Below, piece after piece: positions 1-10,157 of a DNA stretch of 64,000 nt. The stretch covers positions 1 to 64,000 of the forward strand of contig NZ_JACHYN010000023.1 of assembly GCF_014192915.1 (NCBI RefSeq). Direction: 5' to 3'. The notes under the pieces are model-generated. The model had not been told where the DNA came from, searched no databases, and was given only the letters and a program-made list of their open reading frames with translations. Position 1 is the first letter of the stretch. Every line of letters begins with the position of its first letter. The translations under genes and the position numbers were made by a program. The stretch comes from Azospirillum sp. OGB3 (GTDB lineage: Bacteria; Pseudomonadota; Alphaproteobacteria; Azospirillales; Azospirillaceae).

Positions 1-136
1 CACCAACTGCGGCCAGATCAAGACCGGCTCGCTGTCGCGCTCCGACCGTCTGGCCAAGTACAACCAGCTCATCCGCATCGAGGAGATGCTCGGCACCGCC
101 GCCCGCTTCGCCGGCCGCGGCATCCTCAAGGCGTAA
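1..136 (+). CDS. eno: Enolase, C-terminal end (partial)
   Basis: Only the last 45 codons are present, with the reading frame starting at base 2 and a TAA stop at 134-136. The visible residues include GQIKTGSLSRSDR and YNQLIRIEE, followed by an AGRGILKA-type ending. These are the highly conserved C-terminal signature of enolase, the glycolytic enzyme that interconverts 2-phosphoglycerate and phosphoenolpyruvate. The gene begins outside the window, so length and start cannot be judged. A strong terminator follows 25-60 bases downstream, so the next gene is probably transcribed separately. Confidence 0.95.
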   Translation, partial: TNCGQIKTGSLSRSDRLAKYNQLIRIEEMLGTAARFAGRGILKA

Positions 137-163
137 GACGCTCTTAAGGACCTCCTGAGGGAA

Positions 164-198
164 AGGCCCCTTTCCGGGACACCGGGAAGGGGCTTTTT
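164..198 (+). terminator. Rho-independent terminator after enolase
   Basis: A GC-rich stem (GCCCCTTTCCGG pairing with CCGGGAAGGGGC, one wobble) is followed directly by a run of six T. It lies about 30 bases after the enolase stop codon and should end that transcript. Confidence 0.85.
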
Positions 199-359
199 TC
201 TGTGGTCTCTTTCGGGATTGCGCCCGGTGCGCGGGAGATTTCCAAATCACCACCGTGCAAGGGGCGCGCGCATCTGGTAAACAGCCGCCATAGTTTCGCC
301 CGCTTGGGCCGGCACCCTCTTAACGACGGCTTTTCCCGCCCGGACAGGACCCTCGACGC

Positions 360-1265
360 ATGACCAAGACCACTTCTTTCGCCGCCCTGCTGCTTGGCGG
401 CCTGCTGTGCAGCGGCTCCGTCCTCGCGCAGACGGTTTCGCTGCAGGACCGTCTGGACCGGCTGGAGTCGGGGGTGGAGGCGCTGGGCGGGCGCGTCGAG
501 GTGGCGCAGGCCTATCCGGGCAACTCTTACTCGCGGGGGCAGACCGCCGAGATCCAACCGTCGCTGGCCGCCGATTTCGAGGTGCGGCTGCAGAAGCTGG
601 AGCGCGCCCTGTCGGAGCTGACCGGGCGCTATGAAGAGGCGACCTATCAGATCTCGCAGATGAAGGACCGGCTGGAGCGGGTCAACAGCGACATCGACTT
701 CCGCCTGAAGGAGCTGGAGAGCAAGGGCGGCGGGGCGGCCAGCGATCCGTTCGGCGCCCCGGCCAAGCCCAGCGCGGCGGCTCCCGCCGCGGCTCCCAGC
801 GCCGCCAAGGCGCCCGAGAGGACGGCCGACAAGCCGGCGGAGAAGCAGACCGCCGCCGTGGCGCCGCTGCCCGCCAACTCCACCCCGGAGAAGCAGTACG
901 AGCACGCCTTCGAGCTGCTGCGCCAGTCCGACTACGACAAGGCGGAAAAGGCCTTCAGCGACTTCCTGGCCAAGAACAAGGGCCACCAGCTCGCCGGCAA
1001 CGCCCAGTACTGGCTGGGTGAGACTTACTACGTCCGCAACAAGTTCCAGGACGCCGCCGTTGCCTTCGCCGAGGGTGTGCAGAAGTATCCGAAGAACAAC
1101 AAGGCGGCGGACAACCTGCTGAAGCTCGGCATGTCGCTGCAGCAGTTGAACCAGAAGAAGGACGCCTGCACGGCCTTCAACCAGCTGATCACCAAATTCC
1201 CCGAAGCCTCGGCCAGCGTGAAGCGCCGCGCCGACACCGAGCGCCGCCGCCTGAACTGCGCCTGA
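360..1265 (+). CDS. cpoB: Cell division coordinator CpoB / Tol-Pal system protein YbgF
   Basis: This is a 301-residue periplasmic protein. It has a signal peptide at residues 1-24 (cleavage after SVLAQ), a charged helical region predicted to form a coiled coil at about 27-115, and an Ala/Pro-rich linker at about 120-175. Tetratricopeptide-like repeats follow from about 180, opening with TPEKQYEHAFELL and containing NAQYWLGETYY. That order is typical of CpoB/YbgF, which links the Tol-Pal complex to peptidoglycan synthesis during envelope constriction. In other proteobacteria it follows tolQRAB-pal; here it follows enolase, while tilS and ftsH downstream match the usual alphaproteobacterial order. 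The tilS start lies 8 bases after its stop, suggesting one operon. Confidence 0.93.
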   Translation: MTKTTSFAALLLGGLLCSGSVLAQTVSLQDRLDRLESGVEALGGRVEVAQAYPGNSYSRGQTAEIQPSLAADFEVRLQKLERALSELTGRYEEATYQISQMKDRLERVNSDIDFRLKELESKGGGAASDPFGAPAKPSAAAPAAAPSAAKAPERTADKPAEKQTAAVAPLPANSTPEKQYEHAFELLRQSDYDKAEKAFSDFLAKNKGHQLAGNAQYWLGETYYVRNKFQDAAVAFAEGVQKYPKNNKAADNLLKLGMSLQQLNQKKDACTAFNQLITKFPEASASVKRRADTERRRLNCA

Positions 1266-1273
1266 CGGGCGCG

Positions 1274-2620
1274 GTGAACGCGTCCGACCCTGCCGGGCCG
1301 ATTTCCACGGGAGAGTTCGCCGCCCGCATGGACCGGCTGGGCGGCTTCGAGACGCGGCCGCGTGTGGCCGTTGGCGTGTCCGGCGGTGCTGACAGCCTCG
1401 GGCTGGTTCTGCTCGCTCAGAGTTGGGCGGTGGAACGGGGCGGGGATGCCCTCGCGCTGATCGTCGATCATGGGCTGCGTGCGGAATCCGCGGCGGAGGC
1501 CGCTCGGGTGGGCGGCTGGCTCCAGGCCCGCGGCGTCGCCCACGCCGTTCTGCGCTGGGACGGCGAGAAGCCGGCGACGGGCATCCAGGAAGCGGCCCGC
1601 GCCGCGCGCCACCGCCTGCTGGCCGAGCGCTGCCGGGAGGAGGGCGTCCTTCATCTGGCGCTCGCACATCATCGCGACGATCAGGCGGAGACGGTGTTGC
1701 TCCGCTTCGCCCGCGGCTCCGGAATCGACGGGCTGGCCGGCATGGCGCCGGTGCGCGCGGGCGGCGCGGTGCGTGTGATCCGGCCGCTGCTGGACCTGCC
1801 TCACGAGCGGCTGCAGGCGACCTGCCGCGCCTTCGGCCAGGAGTGGATCGAGGACCCGTCCAACAGCAACCCACGCTTCGCCCGCGCCCGCCTGCGCGCG
1901 ACGGGGGAGGCGCTGGCCGCCGAGGGGATGGACGCGCCGCGTCTCGCCGGCCTTGCGCGCCGCGCCGCACGTGCCCGCAACGCGCTGGAGGCAGGGACCG
2001 CCGCCCTGCTGGCCGAGGCCGCCGAGGTCCATCCGGAGGGCTGGCTGCGGCTGGACCCGAAGCCGTTGCTGGGGGCATCGGAGGAGCTTGGCCTGCGCGC
2101 GCTGGTCCGCTGCATCGCGGTGATCGGTGGCGCGCCTTACCCGCCGAAGGACGAGGCGGCGGAGCGCCTGTTCGCCGAGATCGCGGGAGAAGACTTCCAG
2201 GGACGCACGCTTGGCGGCTGCCGCATCCTGCCGCGGAAGGGGCATTTGGTGATCGCGCGGGAGCCGGTCGGGGTCACCGAACGGCTGGCCCTTACCCCTG
2301 GCGGCGAAGTCTGGTGGGATCGCCGATTCGCCGTTCGGCTGTGGCCTGGGGCGGGTGGTGCGGTCACCGTGGCAAAATTGGGGCGGGAAGGGTGGCAAAG
2401 GGTGCGGTCCGCAGGCCCGGATTCGGGCCGCATCGGCTTGCCCGAACCGGTCCGCGAGACGCTGCCGGCGCTGTGGGACGGAAACGGGCTGGCGGCGGTG
2501 CCGCATCTGGGCTTTTCGCGGCCCGGATTCCCCCTTTCGGCGGTCGCTTTGCACGCGCCCGGGGTGGTGATGGCCGGCCCAGCTTTTCCGGTTGTTTCGG
2601 ACCGTGTCGGCATTATTTAA
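1274..2620 (+). CDS. tilS: tRNA(Ile)-lysidine synthetase TilS
   Basis: A 448-residue cytoplasmic enzyme that attaches lysine to C34 of the CAU-anticodon tRNA-Ile, using ATP, so that AUA is read as isoleucine. The PP-loop SGGADS lies at residues 36-41, and the N-terminal ATP-binding half continues with VDHGLRAES and AHHRDDQAETVLLR, all hallmarks of TilS. The C-terminal half is less conserved, as is usual for the substrate-binding domains. The start is GTG, 8 bases after the cpoB stop, consistent with translational coupling. It is followed 84 bases later by ftsH, a common pairing in bacteria. Confidence 0.95.
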   Translation: MNASDPAGPISTGEFAARMDRLGGFETRPRVAVGVSGGADSLGLVLLAQSWAVERGGDALALIVDHGLRAESAAEAARVGGWLQARGVAHAVLRWDGEKPATGIQEAARAARHRLLAERCREEGVLHLALAHHRDDQAETVLLRFARGSGIDGLAGMAPVRAGGAVRVIRPLLDLPHERLQATCRAFGQEWIEDPSNSNPRFARARLRATGEALAAEGMDAPRLAGLARRAARARNALEAGTAALLAEAAEVHPEGWLRLDPKPLLGASEELGLRALVRCIAVIGGAPYPPKDEAAERLFAEIAGEDFQGRTLGGCRILPRKGHLVIAREPVGVTERLALTPGGEVWWDRRFAVRLWPGAGGAVTVAKLGREGWQRVRSAGPDSGRIGLPEPVRETLPALWDGNGLAAVPHLGFSRPGFPLSAVALHAPGVVMAGPAFPVVSDRVGII

Positions 2621-2704
2621 TCTGGGAACGTGCCCGTAAGCCCGGGAGGGGTGGCTCCGCATCGGCCTACCTTTCCGCGCAGGGTTCGCAGAAAGGCTTT
2701 CGAC

Positions 2705-4642
<1,938 letters not shown>

Positions 4643-4680
4643 TGCCCGGCACCTGATCCGCACCGCGGCTTCGCTTCACG

Positions 4681-4714
4681 AAACCGGCGCTCTTCACGGG
4701 GCGCCGGTTTTTCT
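4681..4714 (+). terminator. Rho-independent terminator after ftsH
   Basis: ACCGGCGC pairs with GCGCCGGT across a 10-base loop and is followed by TTTTTCTTT. It lies about 40 bases downstream of the ftsH stop codon. Confidence 0.85.
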
Positions 4715-4814
4715 TTGCCGGCTTCCGCCTGTACGCGTCTCCCGTACGTCTTGGCGGAACCAAGGGGCGGGACCATCGTACTGAACAGGGTCGCCTCTAC
4801 CGAAAGCGCCGCCG

Positions 4815-5609
4815 ATGCTGTTCCTGCCCATCTACGACGACAACCCGACGCGGCGGACGCCGGTCGTCACCATGGCGCTGATCGCGCTGTGCGTGATGGT
4901 GTTCCTGTGGCAGCTCTCGTTGGGCGCGCGGGCCGGGAACCTCGCCGTCTATTCCTTCGGCCTCGTCCCGGCGGTGCTGTTCGGCTATGCGGACCTGCCG
5001 GAGCCGTTGCGGGTCGTTCCGCCCTGGATGTCTGTCGTCACTTCCATGTTCATGCATGGCGGCTTTCTGCACCTCGCCGGCAACATGCTGTACCTCTGGA
5101 TCTTCGGCAACAACGTCGAGGACAGCATGGGGCGGGGCCGTTTCGTGGTCTTCTACCTGCTGTGCGGAACGGCGGCGGCCTTGGCCCAGAGCTTCGCTGC
5201 CCCAACGTCCGAAGTGCCGATGGTGGGGGCGAGCGGGGCCATCGGCGGGGTTCTCGGCGCTTATCTGGTGCTTCACCCGCGGGCCAATGTCGGCGTCTTC
5301 TTCTGGTTCATCATCATCGTGCGCGTCATCAGCGTTCCGGCGGTGTTGGTGCTGGGCTTCTGGTTCGTCGGACAGATCCTGAGCGGGGTCACCACCCCGA
5401 CCTCCGACGACAGCGGCGGAGTGGCCTTCTGGGCGCATGTCGGCGGATTCGTCATGGGGGCTGCGCTGATCCCTTTCTTCAAGCGCCCCGAAGTGCGGTT
5501 GCTGGAGCCGGCGCACAGCCGGCCCTTTGAAGTCGTTCCGCCGGGCACCCGGTTGCGCCGCGGCAGCGTGCCGGAGGCGGGCGACCGTCGCCGTCCCTTC
5601 CGGTGGTGA
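4815..5609 (+). CDS. Rhomboid family intramembrane serine protease
   Basis: A 264-residue polytopic inner-membrane protein. The N-terminus (MLFLPIYDDNPTRR) is the cytoplasmic lead-in common in this family, and several hydrophobic segments follow. The catalytic serine is S140 in the motif GASGAIGG and the catalytic histidine is H208 in WAHVGGFVMG; both lie in transmembrane helices, as expected for rhomboids, which cleave substrate transmembrane segments. HGGFLHLAGNMLYLWIFG supplies the conserved helix-2 histidine and asparagine. The Arg-rich C-terminus is cytoplasmic. It is monocistronic or at the head of a short unit with the DUF2061 gene. The substrate is unknown. Confidence 0.92.
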   Translation: MLFLPIYDDNPTRRTPVVTMALIALCVMVFLWQLSLGARAGNLAVYSFGLVPAVLFGYADLPEPLRVVPPWMSVVTSMFMHGGFLHLAGNMLYLWIFGNNVEDSMGRGRFVVFYLLCGTAAALAQSFAAPTSEVPMVGASGAIGGVLGAYLVLHPRANVGVFFWFIIIVRVISVPAVLVLGFWFVGQILSGVTTPTSDDSGGVAFWAHVGGFVMGAALIPFFKRPEVRLLEPAHSRPFEVVPPGTRLRRGSVPEAGDRRRPFRW

Positions 5610-5713
5610 ATAGGGATCGTCTATCGATCTGTTCGGATCGTTCGATTGGACCTGTCGCCGCCCGACGCGCATGCTGAGGCTGAACAGAAACGGCGGCGTT
5701 CGGGAGTTCCGCG

Positions 5714-5938
5714 ATGACCAAGACCTTCAGCTTTGCCTGCATCCACTTCACGGTGGCTTTCACGGTCGGCTATCTGATGACCGGCAGCATCGCGGTGGGC
5801 GGCGCGCTGGCGCTGGTGGAGCCGCTGTGCAACACGGTGGCCTATCATCTGCACGAGCGGGCCTGGGCGGCCCACGAGCACCGCAAGGCGCAGGCGGCCC
5901 AGGCGGAGCCGGCGGATGGGACCGCCGTTCCGGCTTGA
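5714..5938 (+). CDS. DUF2061 family small membrane protein
   Basis: A 74-residue protein beginning MTKTFSFACIHFTVAFTVG. It has two hydrophobic stretches (about 8-25 and 28-45) and then the charged segment HLHERAWAAHEH, which is the signature of the DUF2061 family of small inner-membrane proteins. No function is established for the family. The start codon follows a weak purine-rich site. The tail after about residue 60 is Ala/Gln-rich and probably disordered. It sits 105 bases after the rhomboid gene on the same strand. Confidence 0.8.
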   Translation: MTKTFSFACIHFTVAFTVGYLMTGSIAVGGALALVEPLCNTVAYHLHERAWAAHEHRKAQAAQAEPADGTAVPA

Positions 5939-5955
5939 AAAATTTGGTGGTCATC

Positions 5956-5978
5956 CCCTCTCCCCAGAGGGGAGAGGG
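5956..5978. repeat. Short hairpin CCCTCTCCCC / GGGGAGAGGG
   Basis: A perfect 10-base inverted repeat with a 3-base AGA spacer lies between the convergent DUF2061 and peroxiredoxin genes. There is no T-run on either side, so it is not a textbook terminator. Hairpins of this composition recur between genes in many proteobacteria, and this may be a dispersed intergenic repeat. Confidence 0.6.
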
Positions 5979-5999
5979 CTAACGAAACGGAATACCAGT

Positions 6000-6530
6000 T
6001 CAGCGCGACCGCAGGTAGGCCAGCACCGCTTCCGGAGCGGACTCACCGTAGGGGTCGCCACCCTCGCCGGCGTCGTTGATGCCTGGCTCCTCGAACAGCT
6101 TCTCGATCACGCCGTCGGTCACCACCATGGCGTAGCGCCAGCTGCGCATGCCGAAGCCGACATGGTCCTTGTTGATCAGCATGCCCATGCGGCGGGTGAA
6201 ATGGCCCGAGCCGTCGGGGATCAGCTTGACGTTCTTCACGCCGAGATGCTTGCCCCACTGGAACATCACGAAGGCGTCGTTGACGCTGAGGCAGTAGACC
6301 TCATCGATGCCCAAATCGCGGAACTCCGGATAGAGCGCGTCGTAGGTCGGCACCTGCTGGTTGGAGCAGGTCGGGGTGAAGGCGCCGGGCAGGGAAAAGA
6401 CGACGACGCGCTTTCCGGCGAACAGCTCGTCGCTGCTGACGTCCTGCCAGCGGAACGGGTTGGGGCCGCCGACACTTTCGTCACGCACGCGGGTCTTGAA
6501 CACGACCGAGGGGACTTTGCGTCCTTCCAT
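6000..6530 (-). CDS. Peroxiredoxin (Prx5-type, AhpC/TSA superfamily)
   Basis: A 176-residue cytosolic thiol peroxidase. The peroxidatic cysteine is C55 in the motif PGAFTPTCSNQQVPTY, characteristic of the Prx5 subfamily, which reduces hydrogen peroxide and organic hydroperoxides. Other subfamily features are GIDEVYCLSVND and the region MGMLINKDHVGFGMRSWRYAMVV. There is no glutaredoxin extension. C91 in the EVYCLSV segment is buried-type and is unlikely to be the resolving residue. It is on the minus strand, 110 bases after hutH, and could share its transcript, although a separate promoter fits equally well. Confidence 0.93.
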   Translation of the reverse strand: MEGRKVPSVVFKTRVRDESVGGPNPFRWQDVSSDELFAGKRVVVFSLPGAFTPTCSNQQVPTYDALYPEFRDLGIDEVYCLSVNDAFVMFQWGKHLGVKNVKLIPDGSGHFTRRMGMLINKDHVGFGMRSWRYAMVVTDGVIEKLFEEPGINDAGEGGDPYGESAPEAVLAYLRSR

Positions 6531-6640
6531 GATGGTCTCCGGATCGAAGGGAAGCGGTTGGAGTGGGATAACCGGAAGCTTAGCCCTTCAACGGATTGCC
6601 GAAAACCGGCCGGAGCCGCCTGCGCGGTCTTGTCTCAGCA

Positions 6641-8167
6641 TCAGGGCAGGAGCGACTCCGCGAAGGGACGGAAGGCCCCCTCGGTCACCAACCGCTTCGC
6701 CGCCGCGATGTCCGGGGCCATCGCCCGATCCTCCGTCCACATCGCCACGTGGGCGCGCAGCAGCGCCCGCGCGCGCTCCAGCGCGGGGGAGGAGGCCAGC
6801 GGCGCCCGCAGGTCGATGCCCTGGGTGGCCGCCAGCAGCTCCACCGCGACGATGCCCGCCAGATTGTCGGCCATGTCCGATAGGCGGCGGGCGGCGTGGG
6901 TCGCCATGCTCACATGGTCCTCCTGGTTGGCGGAGGTCGGCAGGCTGTCCACGCTGGCCGGATGGGCCATCTGCTTGTTCTCGCTGGCCAGCGCCGCCGC
7001 GGTGACCTGGGCGATCATGAAGCCGCTGTTCAACCCGCCGTCGGCCACCAGGAAAGGCGGCAGGCCCGACAGGTGGGTGTCCATCAGCAGCGCGATCCGC
7101 CGCTCCGACAGCGCCCCCGTCTCGGCAATGGACAGGGCCAGAACGTCGGCGGCCATCGCCACCGGCTCCGCGTGGAAGTTGCCGCCCGACAGGATGTCGC
7201 CGCTGTCCGGGAAGACCAGCGGGTTGTCGGAGACGGCGTTGGCCTCGCGCTCCAGCACGCCGGCGGCGAAGCGCAGATGGTCGAGAACCGCGCCCATCAC
7301 CTGCGGCTGGCAGCGCAGGCTGTAGGGGTCCTGAACCGTCTCGTGCCCCTCGCGGTGGGAGTCGCGGATGCCGCTGCCCTGGAGCAGGGAGCGGTAGACG
7401 GCGGCCACGTCGCGCTGGCCCGGCTGGCCGCGCAGCTCGTGGATGCGCGCGTCGAAGGGACCGTCGCTGCCCAGCGCGGCATCGACGCTGAGCGCCCCGG
7501 CGACCAGGGCGGCGGCGAAGCCGTCTTCGGCCGTGACCAGCCCGGCCAGACCCAGCGCGGTGGACACCTGCGTGCCGTTCAGCAGGGCCAGGCCTTCCTT
7601 GGCCTCCAACGCCAGCGGCGCCAGCCCGGCGCGGGCCAGCGCCGCGGCGGCGGGCAGCCGCTCGCCGTCCACGTCGGCCTCGCCCTCGCCGATCAGCACG
7701 CCGGTCAGGTGGGCCAGCGGTGCCAGATCGCCGGATGCCCCCACCGATCCCTTGGCCGGGACCACCGGCAGAACACCGTGGTTGTAGAGGGCCAGCAGCG
7801 CCTCGATCACCGCCATGCGCACGCCGGAATGGCCGCGCGCCAGCGCGTTGACCTTCAGCGCCAGGATCAGCCGTACCACGCCCGGCGGCAGGTCTGGCCC
7901 GGTGCCGGCGCTGTGCGACAGGACCAGCCGCCGTTGCAACTCCCGCACCTGATCCGGGGGGATGCGCTTCTTCGCCAGCAGGCCGAAGCCGGTGTTCACG
8001 CCATAGACCGCGCGCTCCCCGCCCGCCGCGTCCGCGACCGTGCGGGCCGAGGCGTCGATGGCGGCGCGGCAGCCGGGCGCCAGGGCCAGGACGGGCGGGT
8101 CGCGCAGGATGCGCCGCAGGTCGGGCAGGGCGAGATGGCCGGGGTCGATGGTCAGCGTGTCGGTCAT
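6641..8167 (-). CDS. hutH: Histidine ammonia-lyase
   Basis: A 508-residue cytosolic enzyme that deaminates L-histidine to urocanate and ammonia, the first step of histidine use. The Ala-Ser-Gly triad that cyclises to the MIO electrophile is at residues 144-146 in GSVGASGDLAPLAH. The substrate-site motif YGVNTGFG near residue 55 and the region QDPYSLRCQPQVMGA support HAL over phenylalanine ammonia-lyase. Length equals the family norm. No other hut gene is adjacent, so the rest of the pathway is probably elsewhere. It is transcribed divergently from the type I secretion genes. Confidence 0.96.
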   Translation of the reverse strand: MTDTLTIDPGHLALPDLRRILRDPPVLALAPGCRAAIDASARTVADAAGGERAVYGVNTGFGLLAKKRIPPDQVRELQRRLVLSHSAGTGPDLPPGVVRLILALKVNALARGHSGVRMAVIEALLALYNHGVLPVVPAKGSVGASGDLAPLAHLTGVLIGEGEADVDGERLPAAAALARAGLAPLALEAKEGLALLNGTQVSTALGLAGLVTAEDGFAAALVAGALSVDAALGSDGPFDARIHELRGQPGQRDVAAVYRSLLQGSGIRDSHREGHETVQDPYSLRCQPQVMGAVLDHLRFAAGVLEREANAVSDNPLVFPDSGDILSGGNFHAEPVAMAADVLALSIAETGALSERRIALLMDTHLSGLPPFLVADGGLNSGFMIAQVTAAALASENKQMAHPASVDSLPTSANQEDHVSMATHAARRLSDMADNLAGIVAVELLAATQGIDLRAPLASSPALERARALLRAHVAMWTEDRAMAPDIAAAKRLVTEGAFRPFAESLLP

Positions 8168-8283
8168 GCGGCGTTCCTTGAAGCAGGGGGAACAGGGAGG
8201 TCCTTCACATGAGGCGCCGTTGTCGTTTGCGCAAAGGGGGTGGTTTTCAGTGGCATTCCTGTGATGTCCCTCAATCTTCAGAT

Positions 8284-8296
8284 TTCATTTACCAAA
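8284..8296 (+). promoter_or_regulatory. Shared 13-base motif TTCATTTACCAAA, copy 1
   Basis: This AT-rich 13-base string lies 70 bases upstream of the type I secretion ATPase, in the divergent region with hutH. An identical string occurs at 12187-12199 upstream of the receiver protein that ends the same block. It may be a regulator binding site. No known consensus fits it clearly. Confidence 0.35.
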
Positions 8297-8365
8297 AACG
8301 CGCCAACTGACCTCGCCTGCATCCAGTGGGCACTGCCGCAAACGGTGACAATTGGAGGGCTGTAA

Positions 8366-10102
8366 ATGCCTCGCCTGTTTTCTCGCGGGTCTGAAAAGAC
8401 CAATAAAGATATGGCTCACGGGGGACGTTATTTCACCCGGGTACTCGTTGGTGCATTTGTCTTCAGCGCTACCATCAATCTTCTGATGTTGGCGATGCCA
8501 CTTTATTCGCTTCAGGTCTTCAGCCGGGCCATTCCGTCCGGCAACATCGATACGCTGGTCATGCTGACCGTCATCGTCGTCCTGGCCCTGACGCTGAGCG
8601 CCGCCATGGAAACGGTGCGGGCGCGCATTCTGGCCCGCGCGGGCAACGCGCTGGAGGTCACCTGGCGCCGCCGGCTGACCGCCGACGTGCTGGACGCCTC
8701 GGGCCGCGGCCGTCCGGACACCGCCCCGGTCAGCGACCTCATGGAGGTCAAGGGCGCGATGAGCCGCCCGTCGCTGCCGGCCCTGATGGACCTGCCCTGG
8801 GTGCCCCTGTATGTCATCGGCATCTACCTGATCCACCCGCTGCTCGCCGTGATCCTGGTCGCCGCGATGGTCATCATGACGGCGCTGGGCTATCTGAGCA
8901 ACTGGGCGGTCCGTCATTTCGCCGAGGACAGCAAGGCCCCGGCCAGCCGCTCGCAGCGCCTGTTCGACTCCCTGCTGTCGCGGTCGGAAACGGTGCGCGG
9001 CCTGCGCATGGGGCCGAGCGCGCTGGACACCGTGGCCCGTGACGCCATGACCACCTCCGCCCTGCAGGGCCGCTCGACGGAGCGCGCCGCCGCCATCGGC
9101 GCCTTCACCAAGTGGGTCCGCATGGTCATCCAGATCGCGGTGACCGGCGTCGGCGCCCTGCTGGTGATCGAGCAGCATCTGTCCTTCGGCGGCATGATCG
9201 CCACCTCCATGCTGGTCGGCCGCGCCCTCGCCCCGGTCGAGCAGACCGCCGGCGCCTGGGGCCAGATCCAGAAGTCCTACCAGGCCTTCCGCCGCCTGTT
9301 CCCGCTGCTGAAGCGCCTGTCGCTGGAGCCGGAGCGTCCGATCATCCCGGTGGAGCGCGAGCGCCTGACCGTCGAGAACCTGCTGTTCGTCTCCCCCCGC
9401 GACCAGAAGCCGATCCTGCGCAGCGTCACGCTGGCCGTGGAGCCGGGCCAGACGGTGTGCATCGCCGGTCCCAACCGCTCCGGCAAGTCGGTCCTGGCCC
9501 GTCTGCTGGCCGGTGTGGCGATGCCGTCGGCGGGCACCGTGCGGCTGGGCGGCCTGGCCGTCGCCTCGCTGAACCCGGAAACCCCGGAGCAGGGCATCGG
9601 CTACATGGCCCAGGGCGCCGACCTGCTGCCCGGCACCATCGCCGAAAACATCGCCCGCTTCACCGAGACGACGCGGGAGAAGGTCGAGGACGCCGCCAAG
9701 CGCGCCGGCATCCATTCCTGGATCGAAAGCCTGCCCGGCGGCTATGAGACCGAGGTGACCGACCCGCTGTTCCCGATCACCGGCGCTTCGGCCCGCCTGA
9801 TCGCCCTGGCCCGTGCCGGCTACGGACGTCCCTCGCTGATGGTTCTCGACGAGCCGTCGGCCGGCATGGACGAGATCGGCCACAAGGCGGTGCGCGAGTT
9901 CATCGTCGAGGCCAAGAACAGCGGCGTCACCACCATCGTGCTGACCCATTCCCCGGCCTTCGTCGACATCTCCGACAAGACTTTCGTTCTGAAGAACGGC
10001 ATGGCGGTCGAACTGCCGCAACGCCAGCAGGAGCAGCAGGGCCCGAACTGGAGCCGCCTGCGCAACATCGGCCCGGCGCCGGTGCAGAGCGCCGCCGGCT
10101 GA
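8366..10102 (+). CDS. Type I secretion system permease/ATPase (PrtD/LapB-like)
   Basis: A 578-residue inner-membrane ABC exporter half-molecule. Hydrophobic helices span about residues 20-310 (YFTRVLVGAFVFSATINLLML begins the first) and the nucleotide-binding domain follows. Walker A GPNRSGKS is at about 369-376, Walker B SLMVLDEPSAG at about 490, and an H-loop histidine in VLTHSPAF. The usual signature LSGGQ is replaced by ITGAS, which is unusual. There is no N-terminal C39 peptidase domain, so the substrate is probably an RTX-type protein with a C-terminal signal. The start has a clear ribosome site (GGAGGG). The fusion protein follows 55 bases later; the outer-membrane channel and substrate are not in the window. 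Confidence 0.9.
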   Translation: MPRLFSRGSEKTNKDMAHGGRYFTRVLVGAFVFSATINLLMLAMPLYSLQVFSRAIPSGNIDTLVMLTVIVVLALTLSAAMETVRARILARAGNALEVTWRRRLTADVLDASGRGRPDTAPVSDLMEVKGAMSRPSLPALMDLPWVPLYVIGIYLIHPLLAVILVAAMVIMTALGYLSNWAVRHFAEDSKAPASRSQRLFDSLLSRSETVRGLRMGPSALDTVARDAMTTSALQGRSTERAAAIGAFTKWVRMVIQIAVTGVGALLVIEQHLSFGGMIATSMLVGRALAPVEQTAGAWGQIQKSYQAFRRLFPLLKRLSLEPERPIIPVERERLTVENLLFVSPRDQKPILRSVTLAVEPGQTVCIAGPNRSGKSVLARLLAGVAMPSAGTVRLGGLAVASLNPETPEQGIGYMAQGADLLPGTIAENIARFTETTREKVEDAAKRAGIHSWIESLPGGYETEVTDPLFPITGASARLIALARAGYGRPSLMVLDEPSAGMDEIGHKAVREFIVEAKNSGVTTIVLTHSPAFVDISDKTFVLKNGMAVELPQRQQEQQGPNWSRLRNIGPAPVQSAAG

Positions 10103-10157
10103 CGCCGGAACCTCCAGACCAGCACCCAGCACCTCCGGCGATCAAGGACCTTCTGTG

